Positions 1-8,249 are shown, counted from the stretch's first letter. The stretch is 64,000 nt of DNA from Megasphaera sp050874545 (GCA_050874545.1 JBNMKW010000004.1:1-64000), one strand, 5' to 3'. The notes: a model not told the origin generated them from the sequence alone. Program-made: numbers and translations.

Positions 1-16
1 GAATCATTGGCATCAT
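1..16 (-). CDS. start of an unidentified minus-strand gene (partial, runs off left edge)
   Basis: Reading leftward, a strong GGGAGGTG Shine-Dalgarno (positions 30 to 23) lies six bases before an ATG at 16, with a second ATG at 13. Only about five codons (M-M-P-M-I) fall inside the window, so nothing can be said about the product. The call rests only on the ribosome-binding site and its spacing. Confidence 0.45.
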
Positions 17-663
17 CTGTTTCACCTCCCTGCCCAGGTACGATGGCATTATAGCAAATCCCCGCTCATTTAGTCAACCATTTATTAGCTGCTTGCAAGG
101 TTAACATTTGTATTGTAATCCCTATCGTGATGCTTTTCACATATATAGTTAATATTTTATTTGAAAATGTTCCTATGCAGAAAGGTTTGATTACAAAATA
201 TTAATGAATGAGTACGTTTTATTGACTTGTATGCCTTTTTTATCTCAACAGCCCCTTAATATGAATATTTAGCATGAGAAATATTCTTTTTCCCCTTGCA
301 TTTCTTTGTGAAAAAATGTACTATATAGACATCGAGATTGTGAAATTTAGAACGCTCGACAATAAAGCATATTTTAATGGACCAATGCTTTTATTTAGTT
401 GTTGATTCAGCATACCGGCAGTGATTTCAAATGCCAAATTTGAATGTATATTTCTTGTAATATCGCTTCATTGTCCTTGCAATTTGCAAAAAAAGTTTGT
501 ACCATTATACGTAAAGATATAGCGTTATTATTTTCTTTACGCATACTGTACATGACAATGACGCGTGTATCTTCCAGGCATTGAATGGGTATGTCTGCAT
601 CTTCGTGAATGATATTACATTCACATCTATGCGTATTTTAAATTTTTTGAAGGAGTGATTTCC
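17..663. other. AT-rich intergenic region upstream of the thiolase gene
   Basis: About 650 bases without a credible coding frame on either strand. It holds the ribosome-binding site of the leftward gene, one good sigma-70-type promoter (296-324), a weaker TTGCAA/TTATAC pair with a 15-base spacer (484-510), and the AGGAG site of the thiolase gene at 651-655. I recognise no riboswitch or RNA gene. If the 296-324 promoter is the one used, the mRNA leader would be more than 300 bases. Confidence 0.5.
296..324 (+). promoter_or_regulatory. candidate sigma-70 promoter for the thiolase gene
   Basis: TTGCAT (296-301), a 17-base spacer, then TACTAT (319-324). Spacing is ideal and both hexamers match four or more consensus positions. 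It is the best plus-strand promoter match I see in the gap before the thiolase gene. Confidence 0.5.
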
Positions 664-1845
664 GTGAAAGAAGTTGTTATCGTAAGTGCATGCCGTACGG
701 CTATTGGTAAATTCGGCGGTGGTTTGAAAGACGTTCCGGCTACAGAATTAGGTGCTGTTGTTATTAAAGAAGCTATCAAACGTGCTGGTATTGATGCTAA
801 CATTGTTGATGAAGTTGTTATGGGCAACGTTTTACAGGCATCCTTAGGTCAGAACCCTGCTCGTCAAGCTATGATTAAAGCTGGTATGCCTATCGAAACA
901 CCAGCTATGACGATTAATAAAGTTTGCGGTTCCGGTCTTCGCTGCGTATCCTTGGCAGCACAGCTCATTAAAGCTGGCGACGCAGATGTTATTGTTGCAG
1001 GCGGTATGGAAAATATGTCTGCTGCTCCGTATGCTATTCCTAAAGCTCGTTATGGCTACCGCATGGGCGACGGCAAATTAATCGACTGCATGATTAAAGA
1101 TGGCCTTTGGGATGCATTCAACGACTATCATATGGGCATCACAGCTGAAAACGTTGCTGAAAAATTCGGCGTAACTCGTGAAGACCAGGATAAACTCGGC
1201 GTTCGTTCTCAGGTTAGAGCTTGTGAAGCTATTAAGAGCGGTGCTTTCAAATCTCAGATCGTTCCTGTAACAGTTCATGGCCGCAAAGGCGATACGATTT
1301 TTGATACAGATGAATTCCCGCGTGAAGGTTCCACATTGGAAGGCCTCGCTAAATTGAAACCTGCCTTCAAAAAAGGCGGTACTGTAACAGCCGGCAACGC
1401 TTCCGGTATCAACGACGGCGCTGCTGCATTCGTAGTAATGTCTGCTGATAAAGCAAAAGAACTCGGTCTCAAACCGATGGCTAAAATCGTAAGCTATGCA
1501 TCTGCTGGCGTAGATCCTTCCATCATGGGTACTGGCCCTGTTCCTTCTTCCCGTAAAGCATTGGCTAAAGCAAACCTCGAAGTCAAAGACCTCGACCTCG
1601 TTGAAGCTAACGAAGCTTTCGCAGCTCAGGCTGTATACTGCTGCCGTGAACTCGGTTTCGACATGGACAAAGTCAATATCCACGGCGGTGCTATTGCCCT
1701 CGGTCATCCGATCGGAGCTTCCGGTGCCCGTATCCTCGTTACACTTCTCTATGGCTTGAAAGAAGTTGGCGGTAAATACGGTTTGGCTACACTCTGCATC
1801 GGCGGCGGCCAAGGCACAGCTTGCATCGTAGAAAACATCGACTAA
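664..1845 (+). CDS. acetyl-CoA C-acetyltransferase (thiolase)
   Basis: Condenses two acetyl-CoA to acetoacetyl-CoA (or the reverse), the first step of butyrate/caproate formation or the last step of beta-oxidation, in the cytosol. The protein is 393 residues, normal for biosynthetic thiolases. The nucleophile cysteine is in NKVCGSGLR near residue 88, the histidine in ALGHPIGASG near 348 and the second cysteine in CIGGGQG near the C-terminus. I start it at GTG 664 (MKEVVIVSACRT), because the in-frame GTG at 655 overlaps the AAGGAG ribosome-binding site, which then has an eight-base spacing. Codon choice is strongly biased (GCT, GGT, GAA, AAA), suggesting high expression. It appears monocistronic, with its own terminator. 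Chain-length preference cannot be told from sequence. Confidence 0.95.
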   Translation: MKEVVIVSACRTAIGKFGGGLKDVPATELGAVVIKEAIKRAGIDANIVDEVVMGNVLQASLGQNPARQAMIKAGMPIETPAMTINKVCGSGLRCVSLAAQLIKAGDADVIVAGGMENMSAAPYAIPKARYGYRMGDGKLIDCMIKDGLWDAFNDYHMGITAENVAEKFGVTREDQDKLGVRSQVRACEAIKSGAFKSQIVPVTVHGRKGDTIFDTDEFPREGSTLEGLAKLKPAFKKGGTVTAGNASGINDGAAAFVVMSADKAKELGLKPMAKIVSYASAGVDPSIMGTGPVPSSRKALAKANLEVKDLDLVEANEAFAAQAVYCCRELGFDMDKVNIHGGAIALGHPIGASGARILVTLLYGLKEVGGKYGLATLCIGGGQGTACIVENID

Positions 1846-1864
1846 TTCTAACAGTCTGATATAT

Positions 1865-1900
1865 AAAAGAAACTGTCACCTGCGCGTGGCAGTTTCTTTT
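1865..1900 (+). terminator. intrinsic terminator after thiolase
   Basis: Arms AAAAGAAACTG (1865-1875) and CAGTTTCTTTT (1890-1900) pair perfectly and extend inward by further pairs to a short loop. The T-rich end gives a classic rho-independent terminator 20 bases after the stop codon. Confidence 0.85.
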
Positions 1901-2155
1901 ATTATGCCCGCTTTTAGGCCTTTGCTTATTTTTACAAAAGAGAACGCGATGCTGTTTTTCCAGGTATTGCCCACACATTATGAAAACTGTTTTTTAGTAT
2001 TTCTAATTAGAATAGATTTCTTCGTTTTAGTTCTATTTTTATATAAAAAAATAAAGCAAAAGTATTTAATTTTTCTTGCAAAAATGATAGAATTAACTAG
2101 CAAAAAATATAAGCACTAACATTAAAAAAAACATGATATGAAAGAAGGACTGATA

Positions 2156-3487
2156 ATGAAAACTACCCGTCGTAAAATGTCTTTAGTGCAGCTCACGTTT
2201 GTTACTGCTGCCAATATGTTAGGTGCCGGCATTATCATGCTGCCCACCAAACTTGCCGAAGTCGGTACTATCTCCATTATTTCTTGGATTATTACATCCT
2301 TTGGCTCTCTAGCCCTGGCCATGACGTTTGCCCGATGTGGCATGTTTACAACGAAACCTGGCGGAATGGGCGGTTATTCCGAATACGCTTTCGGGCGAAT
2401 AGGACATTTTATGGCAAATTATGCCTATGCTGTTTCCATCGTTATTGCAAATGTGGCGATTGCTATTTCGGCAGTTGGATACGGTGCCGGTTTTCTTGGC
2501 ACTTCCTTTTCGCCGCTGCAAACATGTTTATATACAATCGCTTTGCTATGGATTGCTGCCGCTTTAAATTTCAGCGGCTCACGATATTCCGGCAAGCTCA
2601 GTGCATTCACTATCTGGGGTGCCATTATTCCTGTGTTAGGTATCTCTCTCATCGGCTGGTATTGGTTTGACACCTCCGTTTGGACATCCTCATGGAACCC
2701 CGGCAATGTCGGTTTTTCCGATGCCGTTGGTAATTCGATTGCCTTGACGCTTTGGTCTTTCTTGGGACTGGAATCTGCTGCCGTTAATATGGATGCTGTA
2801 GAAAACCCGCGCCGCTCGGTTCCTATTGCAACTTTTGTCAGTACGCTTGGCGTAGCCGTCATCTATGTCGCTTCTACCAATGTGATTGCCGGCATCGTAC
2901 CAAATGCAGAAATCCTCAGTTCCAGCGCACCTTTTGGCTTAGCATTTTCGTACATGTTAGGTTCTACAGCAGGAAAAATCGTCATGGGACTGATGGTATT
3001 TTCCTGTGCAGGCTCACTGCTTTCCTGGCAGTTTACCTTGGCTCGTGTGTTCAAAACCAGCGCCCAGCGCGGCTTATTTCCTAAAGTATTTGCCAAAGTA
3101 ACTGATGCCGATGTACCGGTAAAAGGCATGATTGTAATCCTCATCATGCAAAGCCTTTTGGCCCTGATGACGATCAGCCCCACGTTGTCAGCTCAATTTG
3201 AGCTGTTGGCTAACCTGGCTGTCGTAACGAACGTCATCCCGTATATCCTTTGCGCTGCGGCATTGAAATCTATTTTGACTAAAGAACATATTCCCAATGA
3301 AGTCTGTAACCGTAATTCGTCTATTTTCTTAGCCGGCGTATCTATTATTTATTGTATTTACGCCTTGACGACAACAGACGGTATTACCTTCTTCAGCGGC
3401 TGTCTGGCAGCTTTTGCCGGCTGGCTTATCTATATGGTTCGTTTCAATATTATGAAGCAGCCCATACTGCAGGAACAATCTAAATAA
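2156..3487 (+). CDS. potE: PotE-type putrescine/ornithine (polyamine) antiporter, APC family
   Basis: Inner-membrane APC-superfamily transporter expected to exchange a polyamine for its precursor amino acid. The 443-residue protein follows E. coli PotE closely along its whole length: NMLGAGIIMLPTKLAEVGTI at the first membrane segment, the GGMGGYSEYAFG loop, NVAIAISAVGYG, the FLGLESAA segment and TNVIAGIVPN. About twelve membrane segments are visible. I start it at ATG 2156 because AAGGAC lies seven bases ahead; the upstream ATG at 2138 has no ribosome-binding site. No ornithine or lysine decarboxylase gene adjoins it, so the partner enzyme must be elsewhere. Substrate is inferred from similarity; cadaverine/lysine is equally possible in this lineage. 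Confidence 0.88.
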   Translation: MKTTRRKMSLVQLTFVTAANMLGAGIIMLPTKLAEVGTISIISWIITSFGSLALAMTFARCGMFTTKPGGMGGYSEYAFGRIGHFMANYAYAVSIVIANVAIAISAVGYGAGFLGTSFSPLQTCLYTIALLWIAAALNFSGSRYSGKLSAFTIWGAIIPVLGISLIGWYWFDTSVWTSSWNPGNVGFSDAVGNSIALTLWSFLGLESAAVNMDAVENPRRSVPIATFVSTLGVAVIYVASTNVIAGIVPNAEILSSSAPFGLAFSYMLGSTAGKIVMGLMVFSCAGSLLSWQFTLARVFKTSAQRGLFPKVFAKVTDADVPVKGMIVILIMQSLLALMTISPTLSAQFELLANLAVVTNVIPYILCAAALKSILTKEHIPNEVCNRNSSIFLAGVSIIYCIYALTTTDGITFFSGCLAAFAGWLIYMVRFNIMKQPILQEQSK

Positions 3488-3497
3488 GTACATCAAA

Positions 3498-3527
3498 AAG
3501 AGGCTTGTCTTAAACGACAAGCCTCTT
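3498..3527. terminator. bidirectional terminator between convergent transporter genes
   Basis: AAGAGGCTTGTC (3498-3509) and GACAAGCCTCTT (3516-3527) pair perfectly around a six-base loop. A-rich sequence on the left and T-rich on the right let it serve potE (plus) and the permease gene (minus). Confidence 0.8.
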
Positions 3528-3547
3528 ACTTTTTAGTTATAGAAACG

Positions 3548-4798
3548 TTACCAAGCAGCCGGCAGCATACCGAAAATACTTAGCACGGCATAGACACCAG
3601 CACTCAGAAATACAGCAACTACCAATCCTTGCATTATAGGATGCGCTGTCCAGCCGCATTTCCATAGGGGATGTTGGTCTCCATGCTTGCGAGCGCTGCG
3701 CAGCATGACAACAGGCAGTATCGACATGATAATGCCGCCAAAGGTTCCCGCGCAAAAAATAGCATTCACAAAGCTGACCAACCCGCTGTATGCCAATATA
3801 AACGGCGGCACAGCTATAACAAGTAAGCAGCACGCACGGGTTTTTATATCCGTTTCAGACTTAAATCCCAACTGATCTACCATATTGGTCAAAAAACTTT
3901 CTGCAATAGCCCAGTAGGACGTCAACATCGCACAAAAAGCGAATAAATTGACGACGATAAAGAATATCTGATGTCCTAAAGCCTTGCCCCAAGCCAGAGA
4001 AGCAACTTCTGTAACGTCTTCTACTGGCAGCATCAAAAAAACGGCAAACGGTACAATAGCCAACATAACCAACGAAATCAAGAAGGCTACGGCAATAGAC
4101 GGCACGATTTGCTGCGGTCGATGGGACAGCCCTCGTGATAATTCTGGTACGATATACTGCACGGCATAGCAGAAAACCGTAATGTTAAATACGGGAACCG
4201 CATATTTCCAGTTGGCATAGAGAATATCGGATACAGGGACATTTGCTGACAAAAAAGAGCCCCCTACCAATAAGACTAACAAAACAACCATGCCGCTGCT
4301 CAGAAATTTTTCTGCTACTCCTGTCGCTTTCAGCCCCAGCCAGACAATGACTGTCGCCGGAACAGCAAACAGCAGGCTTCCCATTTGAACAGAAATTCCA
4401 AATAACTCACTCAAAATTTTGCCGCAGCCGCTCGTATATGCAATTAAACTGCAAAACGATGTCGCTCCAACAGAAAAAAATATGACCCATGAACCTGCCT
4501 TTCCTACATACCGCTGTGCCAGCCCCGAAAGCTGCATCGGCTGTTTCGTACGCATTGTCGTTTCTACGACATACAACATAGAAACGAAAGAAAAGACGCC
4601 GGCTATCACAAGCCATGTCAATAATACAGGCCATCCGGCACTGCGGGACGCATAAGCCAACCCTAATACACCGGAGCCGATGGTAGACCCGACAACAAGC
4701 ATCGTAGCCTCCCAAAACGTAAGACGATGAATTTTAAGTGCTGCTTCCTTTTTCGCAGCACCTACTGTGACTTTGTCCAACTCGTTCACATATTCCAT
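3548..4798 (-). CDS. amino-acid permease, probable aromatic/hydroxy amino acid (HAAAP-like) family
   Basis: A 416-residue integral membrane protein with about eleven hydrophobic segments. The first carries STIGSGVLGLAYASRSAGW (about 38-56), the unwound-helix glycine motif typical of the APC-fold amino-acid permease families (Trp/Tyr permease or AA_trans type). A charged 25-residue N-terminus precedes it. It should import or exchange an amino acid across the inner membrane with a proton or sodium ion; substrate cannot be told. It has its own promoter (4852-4880) and lies downstream of the PLP gamma-lyase gene, separated from it by a terminator. A link to supplying amino acids to that lyase is possible but is only inference. 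Confidence 0.75.
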   Translation of the reverse strand: MEYVNELDKVTVGAAKKEAALKIHRLTFWEATMLVVGSTIGSGVLGLAYASRSAGWPVLLTWLVIAGVFSFVSMLYVVETTMRTKQPMQLSGLAQRYVGKAGSWVIFFSVGATSFCSLIAYTSGCGKILSELFGISVQMGSLLFAVPATVIVWLGLKATGVAEKFLSSGMVVLLVLLVGGSFLSANVPVSDILYANWKYAVPVFNITVFCYAVQYIVPELSRGLSHRPQQIVPSIAVAFLISLVMLAIVPFAVFLMLPVEDVTEVASLAWGKALGHQIFFIVVNLFAFCAMLTSYWAIAESFLTNMVDQLGFKSETDIKTRACCLLVIAVPPFILAYSGLVSFVNAIFCAGTFGGIIMSILPVVMLRSARKHGDQHPLWKCGWTAHPIMQGLVVAVFLSAGVYAVLSIFGMLPAAW

Positions 4799-4851
4799 GA
4801 TAAGAAAACACCCTTTCTGTGTAATATGTTACATGATGTCAGCATCGTCTT

Positions 4852-4880
4852 ATTATATACTAGTTGCCTTAAATGTGCAA
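4852..4880 (-). promoter_or_regulatory. promoter of the amino-acid permease gene
   Basis: On the minus strand TTGCAC (4880-4875), 17-base spacer, TATAAT (4857-4852), about 50 bases before the permease start codon. Confidence 0.7.
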
Positions 4881-4924
4881 TAAAGGCATTCTTTCCATTT
4901 CTGTCTACGGCTATATACACGTAA

Positions 4925-4973
4925 AAAAATGAATGGCCCAGCATACTGCATATATGCTGAGCCATTCATTTTT
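4925..4973 (-). terminator. intrinsic terminator after the gamma-lyase gene
   Basis: Long hairpin: AAAAATGAATGGC followed by CAGCATA pairs with TATGCTG and GCCATTCATTTTT, with one C/A mismatch. It lies 18 bases beyond the gamma-lyase stop codon and has a T-run in the minus direction. Confidence 0.85.
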
Positions 4974-4991
4974 ATATAGATAATATTACTG

Positions 4992-6206
4992 TTACACGTG
5001 TTCCAAGGCTTGAGCCAAATCGGCAATAATGTCTTCTGCATCTTCCAAGCCCACAGACATTCGTATCATACCGTCTGTGATACCAGCGGCTTCCCGCACT
5101 TCTTTCGGTATCATGGTATGTGTCATGGCAGCTGCCTGTTCTACCAATGTTTCTGTATCCCCTAAGCTGACAGCCAAGGTACAAAGTTTTAAGCTGTTGA
5201 TAAACCGTTTGCCGGCTTCTAAACCGCCTTTGACATCAAAGGTCATCATACCGCCGCCGCCGCGCATTTGTCTCTTTGCCAATTCATACTGCGGGTTGGA
5301 CGGTAAAAAAGGATAACGGACAATATCAATCTTAGGATGCTGTTCCAAATACTGCGCTACTTTTAACGCATTTTCATTATATTGCTTCATGCGTACAGAC
5401 AACGTCTTCAATCCCCGCGTTGCCAAAAATGCAACAAACGGCGACATAACAGCGCCAAAATGCATCAATGTACCCAAGCGGCACTGCCGTAAAAATTCTT
5501 CGTCATTGGAAATAACAGCACCACCAAGCAAATCACCATGACCGCCGATATACTTCGTCACACTCTGTACGACCCAATCTGCACCCAAATCCAGCGGTGT
5601 CGTATTATACGGCGTAGCAAAGGTATTATCAATGCCTACTTTTACGCCGTGAGCATGCGCGATAGCTACTACTTTTTCAATATCTACCATAACCATCGTC
5701 GGATTAGCTGGCGATTCGATATAAATTAATTTAGTATTGGGTTTAATTTTTTCTTCTAATTCTTCCAAATGCAGCGGATCGAACGTATCTACTTCTACGC
5801 CAAAACGCGGCAGAAAATCGCTGTTTACGTCTTCGGTGCCAGAATATTTAGCCTTACAGAAAATCGCATGGTCACCAGCACTGACACTCATAAAAATCGC
5901 ACCGGATACAGCCCCCATGCCAGACGCATACGACACGGCCCCTACCCCATGTTCTGCTTCTGCCAGCTTCTTTTCAAAATAATCATTGCTGGGATTCGTA
6001 ATCCGGCTATATGCAAAACTAGCTGCATAATCATCACAAGCCCGGACAGCATCATCCGTAGAATCAAAATAAAACGTAGATGTTTGGTAAATCGGCGGAA
6101 TCAGTGAACCATACATATCCCGCGGTTCACCGCCATGGACATTCACCGTTGCCGGCCCATACTGACTCCGATCAAAATCCGGATGCCTCATTTTGCTTAA
6201 ACTCAT
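4992..6206 (-). CDS. PLP-dependent Cys/Met metabolism enzyme, probable methionine gamma-lyase / cystathionine gamma-lyase
   Basis: A fold-type I pyridoxal-phosphate enzyme that should cleave the gamma (or beta) C-S bond of methionine, homocysteine or cystathionine, releasing a thiol, ammonia and a 2-oxo acid. About 404 residues, normal for the family. The PLP lysine is in SVTKYIGGHGD (around 205), with SYASGMGAVSGA for phosphate binding and YSRITNP near 70. The tyrosine of the substrate loop is present (KYSGTED), but the cysteine typical of true methionine gamma-lyases at the next-but-one position is a glycine, so substrate is uncertain. GGGGGGAG lies six bases before ATG 6206; ATG 6209 is the alternative. 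It has its own promoter, with two palindromes between promoter and gene, and a TetR gene directly upstream. Confidence 0.88.
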   Translation of the reverse strand: MSLSKMRHPDFDRSQYGPATVNVHGGEPRDMYGSLIPPIYQTSTFYFDSTDDAVRACDDYAASFAYSRITNPSNDYFEKKLAEAEHGVGAVSYASGMGAVSGAIFMSVSAGDHAIFCKAKYSGTEDVNSDFLPRFGVEVDTFDPLHLEELEEKIKPNTKLIYIESPANPTMVMVDIEKVVAIAHAHGVKVGIDNTFATPYNTTPLDLGADWVVQSVTKYIGGHGDLLGGAVISNDEEFLRQCRLGTLMHFGAVMSPFVAFLATRGLKTLSVRMKQYNENALKVAQYLEQHPKIDIVRYPFLPSNPQYELAKRQMRGGGGMMTFDVKGGLEAGKRFINSLKLCTLAVSLGDTETLVEQAAAMTHTMIPKEVREAAGITDGMIRMSVGLEDAEDIIADLAQALEHV

Positions 6207-6229
6207 CATGCACTCCCCCCTATTGTACA

Positions 6230-6257
6230 TAGAACATAGTTCTAGAGCATCGCTCTA
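6230..6257. promoter_or_regulatory. double palindromic operator before the gamma-lyase gene
   Basis: Two 15-base perfect inverted repeats overlap by two bases: TAGAAC-ATA-GTTCTA (6230-6244) and TAGAGC-ATC-GCTCTA (6243-6257). Both fit TAGA(A/G)C-N3-G(T/C)TCTA, with centres 13 bases apart. They sit between the -10 (6275-6270) and the ribosome-binding site, just downstream of the expected start of transcription. The next gene upstream encodes a TetR-type repressor, the natural candidate for binding here. Confidence 0.75.
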
Positions 6258-6269
6258 ATTATGAATAAA

Positions 6270-6298
6270 ATAATACGCTTTTCTTCCCAATATGTCAA
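6270..6298 (-). promoter_or_regulatory. strong sigma-70 promoter of the gamma-lyase gene
   Basis: Minus strand TTGACA (6298-6293, perfect), 17-base spacer, TATTAT (6275-6270, five of six). It lies in the 118 bases between the tetR stop codon and the lyase start. The double palindrome begins about 13 bases downstream of the -10. Confidence 0.85.
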
Positions 6299-6324
6299 TA
6301 GAAAAAAAGCGTTGTTTATATTTT

Positions 6325-6933
6325 TTAGGTTGTTGTTATAAAGGTGTGCAGCAGTCGCGGCATATATTTTTGGCACAAATACACATGTTCATGTCTTGCT
6401 TTGGTTTGAGACCATTCATAAATAAGCATTCGTACCATCATAAATAAATAATCAGCCGTATCTTCAGCGGAAATAGAAACATCAAACGTTCCTTTCTGCT
6501 GTGCTTTTTCAATAAAGAGCAGCAGATTTTTATAAAAGGGAACGCCCATCCATGTATGTTCTGTCTCATAAATATATTCAAAGGTACCATAGACATGATA
6601 GGAAAATACTTCACCGGCATGTGCCCATATATCGCCATATGTATCTAAATATTGAAATATATAGGGATATGGATTTTTTACTTTTTCTTCCAAATTCTCT
6701 ACGATATCCGGCTGTGCCGTTTTGGCAATACGCACACATATAGCCAGCAGCAATGCTTCTTTATTTTTAAAATGATAGTATAGTGACCCCATGGGCAGCT
6801 TTGCTTCTTCGCTAATGTCGCGCATAGATGTCATATCATATCCCTTTTCAGCAAATAATCGCTGTGCCGCTTTCATGATACGCTCTTTGTTTATTTCTGT
6901 TTGTTCACAGCGTCTTTTTATCTCTTTTTCCAT
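6325..6933 (-). CDS. TetR/AcrR-family transcriptional regulator
   Basis: About 202 residues. The N-terminal helix-turn-helix domain is typical: RIMKAAQRLFAEKGYDMTS, then MRDISEEAKLPMGSLYYHFK with the KEALL that follows the recognition helix. The C-terminal half is a helical ligand-binding domain with many aromatic residues (YETEHTWMGVPFYK) and no recognisable subfamily. GGGAGG lies seven bases before ATG 6933; ATG 6936 and an upstream TTG are alternatives. It follows the two membrane-protein genes on the same strand and precedes the lyase gene. The paired palindrome in the lyase promoter is its probable target. Ligand unknown. Confidence 0.9.
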   Translation of the reverse strand: MEKEIKRRCEQTEINKERIMKAAQRLFAEKGYDMTSMRDISEEAKLPMGSLYYHFKNKEALLLAICVRIAKTAQPDIVENLEEKVKNPYPYIFQYLDTYGDIWAHAGEVFSYHVYGTFEYIYETEHTWMGVPFYKNLLLFIEKAQQKGTFDVSISAEDTADYLFMMVRMLIYEWSQTKARHEHVYLCQKYMPRLLHTFITTT

Positions 6934-6968
6934 CATGCAACCTCCCAAAGGGTATCTGCAGCATCTTT

Positions 6969-7823
6969 TTAAATGATTTTTCGTATGACCATGACAAGTA
7001 TATTGCTGACAGCGATAGCCGCAACGAGCAGCACACTCACTGTCACAAAGGGCGTAATAAATACAAGTATATTATTTTGTGAAATAGGCATGCATCGGAA
7101 AATGACCGTACTAAATACGTGCATATTACTGTTAAAAAGCATATATAAACTTCCCAGCCAAACGACAGCCATACCGACAATGCGAACGAGCTGAATCCCC
7201 CGTTCTTTCATCGGCAGTGTTTTAGCCGGAAAGAAATAAAACGCTATCACAGCTAACACAATGACCCCCATCGCCATAAACCCGAATCCAATAATGCCCA
7301 GCATGCCAATGACCAAACTCTGCGTAACATTGCCGGCTACGCTCGGAAATAAAAACATGCCCATCAAGGCGCACGGCAACGGAAAACTATATAATACAGG
7401 GTCTAAAAATTCAGAATACCAGCAGCTTCGCGTATGTGCCTGCCAATACGCCGTTGCCCAGGAAGCCAACGCCTGCAGCAGGATGGTACCTGCCATCCAG
7501 CAAGTAAAGACTGTCACCCGCATCGCGTACTGCTGCCAAAACGGGTAGGACATCAATCCGTTTAAAATACCTATGGCTGCCAGCAAAACCACCAGACTGC
7601 CATAAAGAATGGAGCCGACAGGCGCATATACAGACTTATCATAACGTTTCATCTGCCGCAGCCGCATTGTCACAGGCATGCTCAACGATAAGACCAAAAA
7701 TACAAGCAGCGACAACGGCGCAAAAAAACTTCGGTCTGAAGCAAATGCGCCAAAGGGAATGGGCAGTATCCAAATAGCCAGCTGTAATACAGCCCGTATA
7801 TTAGGTTTTATACGCTGTATCAT
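6969..7823 (-). CDS. polytopic membrane protein of unknown function, paralogous at its N-terminus to the next gene upstream
   Basis: 284 residues with about seven or eight hydrophobic segments; no enzyme motif or transporter signature that I recognise. The N-terminus reads WILPIPFGAFASD followed by LSLSMPVTM, which matches the neighbouring 140-residue protein (FIIPIPIGAYTIH ... LSLCIPWAY) at the same spacing. It lies three bases after that gene and 35 bases before tetR, so the three are probably co-transcribed. Possible roles are export or membrane stress, as in many TetR-linked membrane proteins, but that is inference only. Confidence 0.7.
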   Translation of the reverse strand: MIQRIKPNIRAVLQLAIWILPIPFGAFASDRSFFAPLSLLVFLVLSLSMPVTMRLRQMKRYDKSVYAPVGSILYGSLVVLLAAIGILNGLMSYPFWQQYAMRVTVFTCWMAGTILLQALASWATAYWQAHTRSCWYSEFLDPVLYSFPLPCALMGMFLFPSVAGNVTQSLVIGMLGIIGFGFMAMGVIVLAVIAFYFFPAKTLPMKERGIQLVRIVGMAVVWLGSLYMLFNSNMHVFSTVIFRCMPISQNNILVFITPFVTVSVLLVAAIAVSNILVMVIRKII

Positions 7824-7826
7824 CGT

Positions 7827-8249
7827 CTACCTTCTTTCTACGTGCCGCAGTCCCAAGCAGGATACGCCGTATGCCAACAACATAATTACACAAACTTTGA
7901 TATACATGCCAACGATAAAGAGAATGTCACGGCCAATGGTCGGCCATTCCCAGAATGACGAGTTTTTCCATATATCCCCCATAAACGCGCTAAACACGGC
8001 AAAAGCAACCGAAACAACAATCCACATAATGACAAAGGCTGTCCGGCTAATAGGTCGCTGCCGCGCGCCAAATGCTGCTTCTTTACAGCCCAAATACGCC
8101 CAAGGAATACATAAGGACAACACAGCATAGCTCACCAAGGCCACAACGGCACTGGAACCGTTATGTATCGTATACGCACCAATGGGAATCGGGATAATAA
8201 AGAAACACATGCGCACGCATTGGCGCAAAATATCGCAACATCCACTCAT
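7827..8249 (-). CDS. small membrane protein of unknown function
   Basis: 140 residues with about four hydrophobic segments. It begins with MSGCCDILRQCVRMCFF (four cysteines in the first 15 residues), then IPIPIGAY. It is related in its first 50 residues to the 284-residue protein encoded downstream. GGAGGTAGC stands before ATG 8249. It is the first gene of a probable membrane pair plus tetR operon, and is divergent from the DEAD-box helicase gene. No known family is recognised. Confidence 0.65.
   Translation of the reverse strand: MSGCCDILRQCVRMCFFIIPIPIGAYTIHNGSSAVVALVSYAVLSLCIPWAYLGCKEAAFGARQRPISRTAFVIMWIVVSVAFAVFSAFMGDIWKNSSFWEWPTIGRDILFIVGMYIKVCVIMLLAYGVSCLGLRHVERR

Noticed and set aside
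1078..1812. 244-codon open frame opposite the thiolase gene
   Set aside because: It is a shadow of a codon-biased gene on the other strand, with no ribosome-binding site and a composition unlike real proteins here.
1886..2119. 77-codon plus-strand frame between thiolase and potE
   Set aside because: Phe/Ile/Lys-rich low-complexity product in an AT-rich gap; overlaps the thiolase terminator and has no ribosome-binding site.
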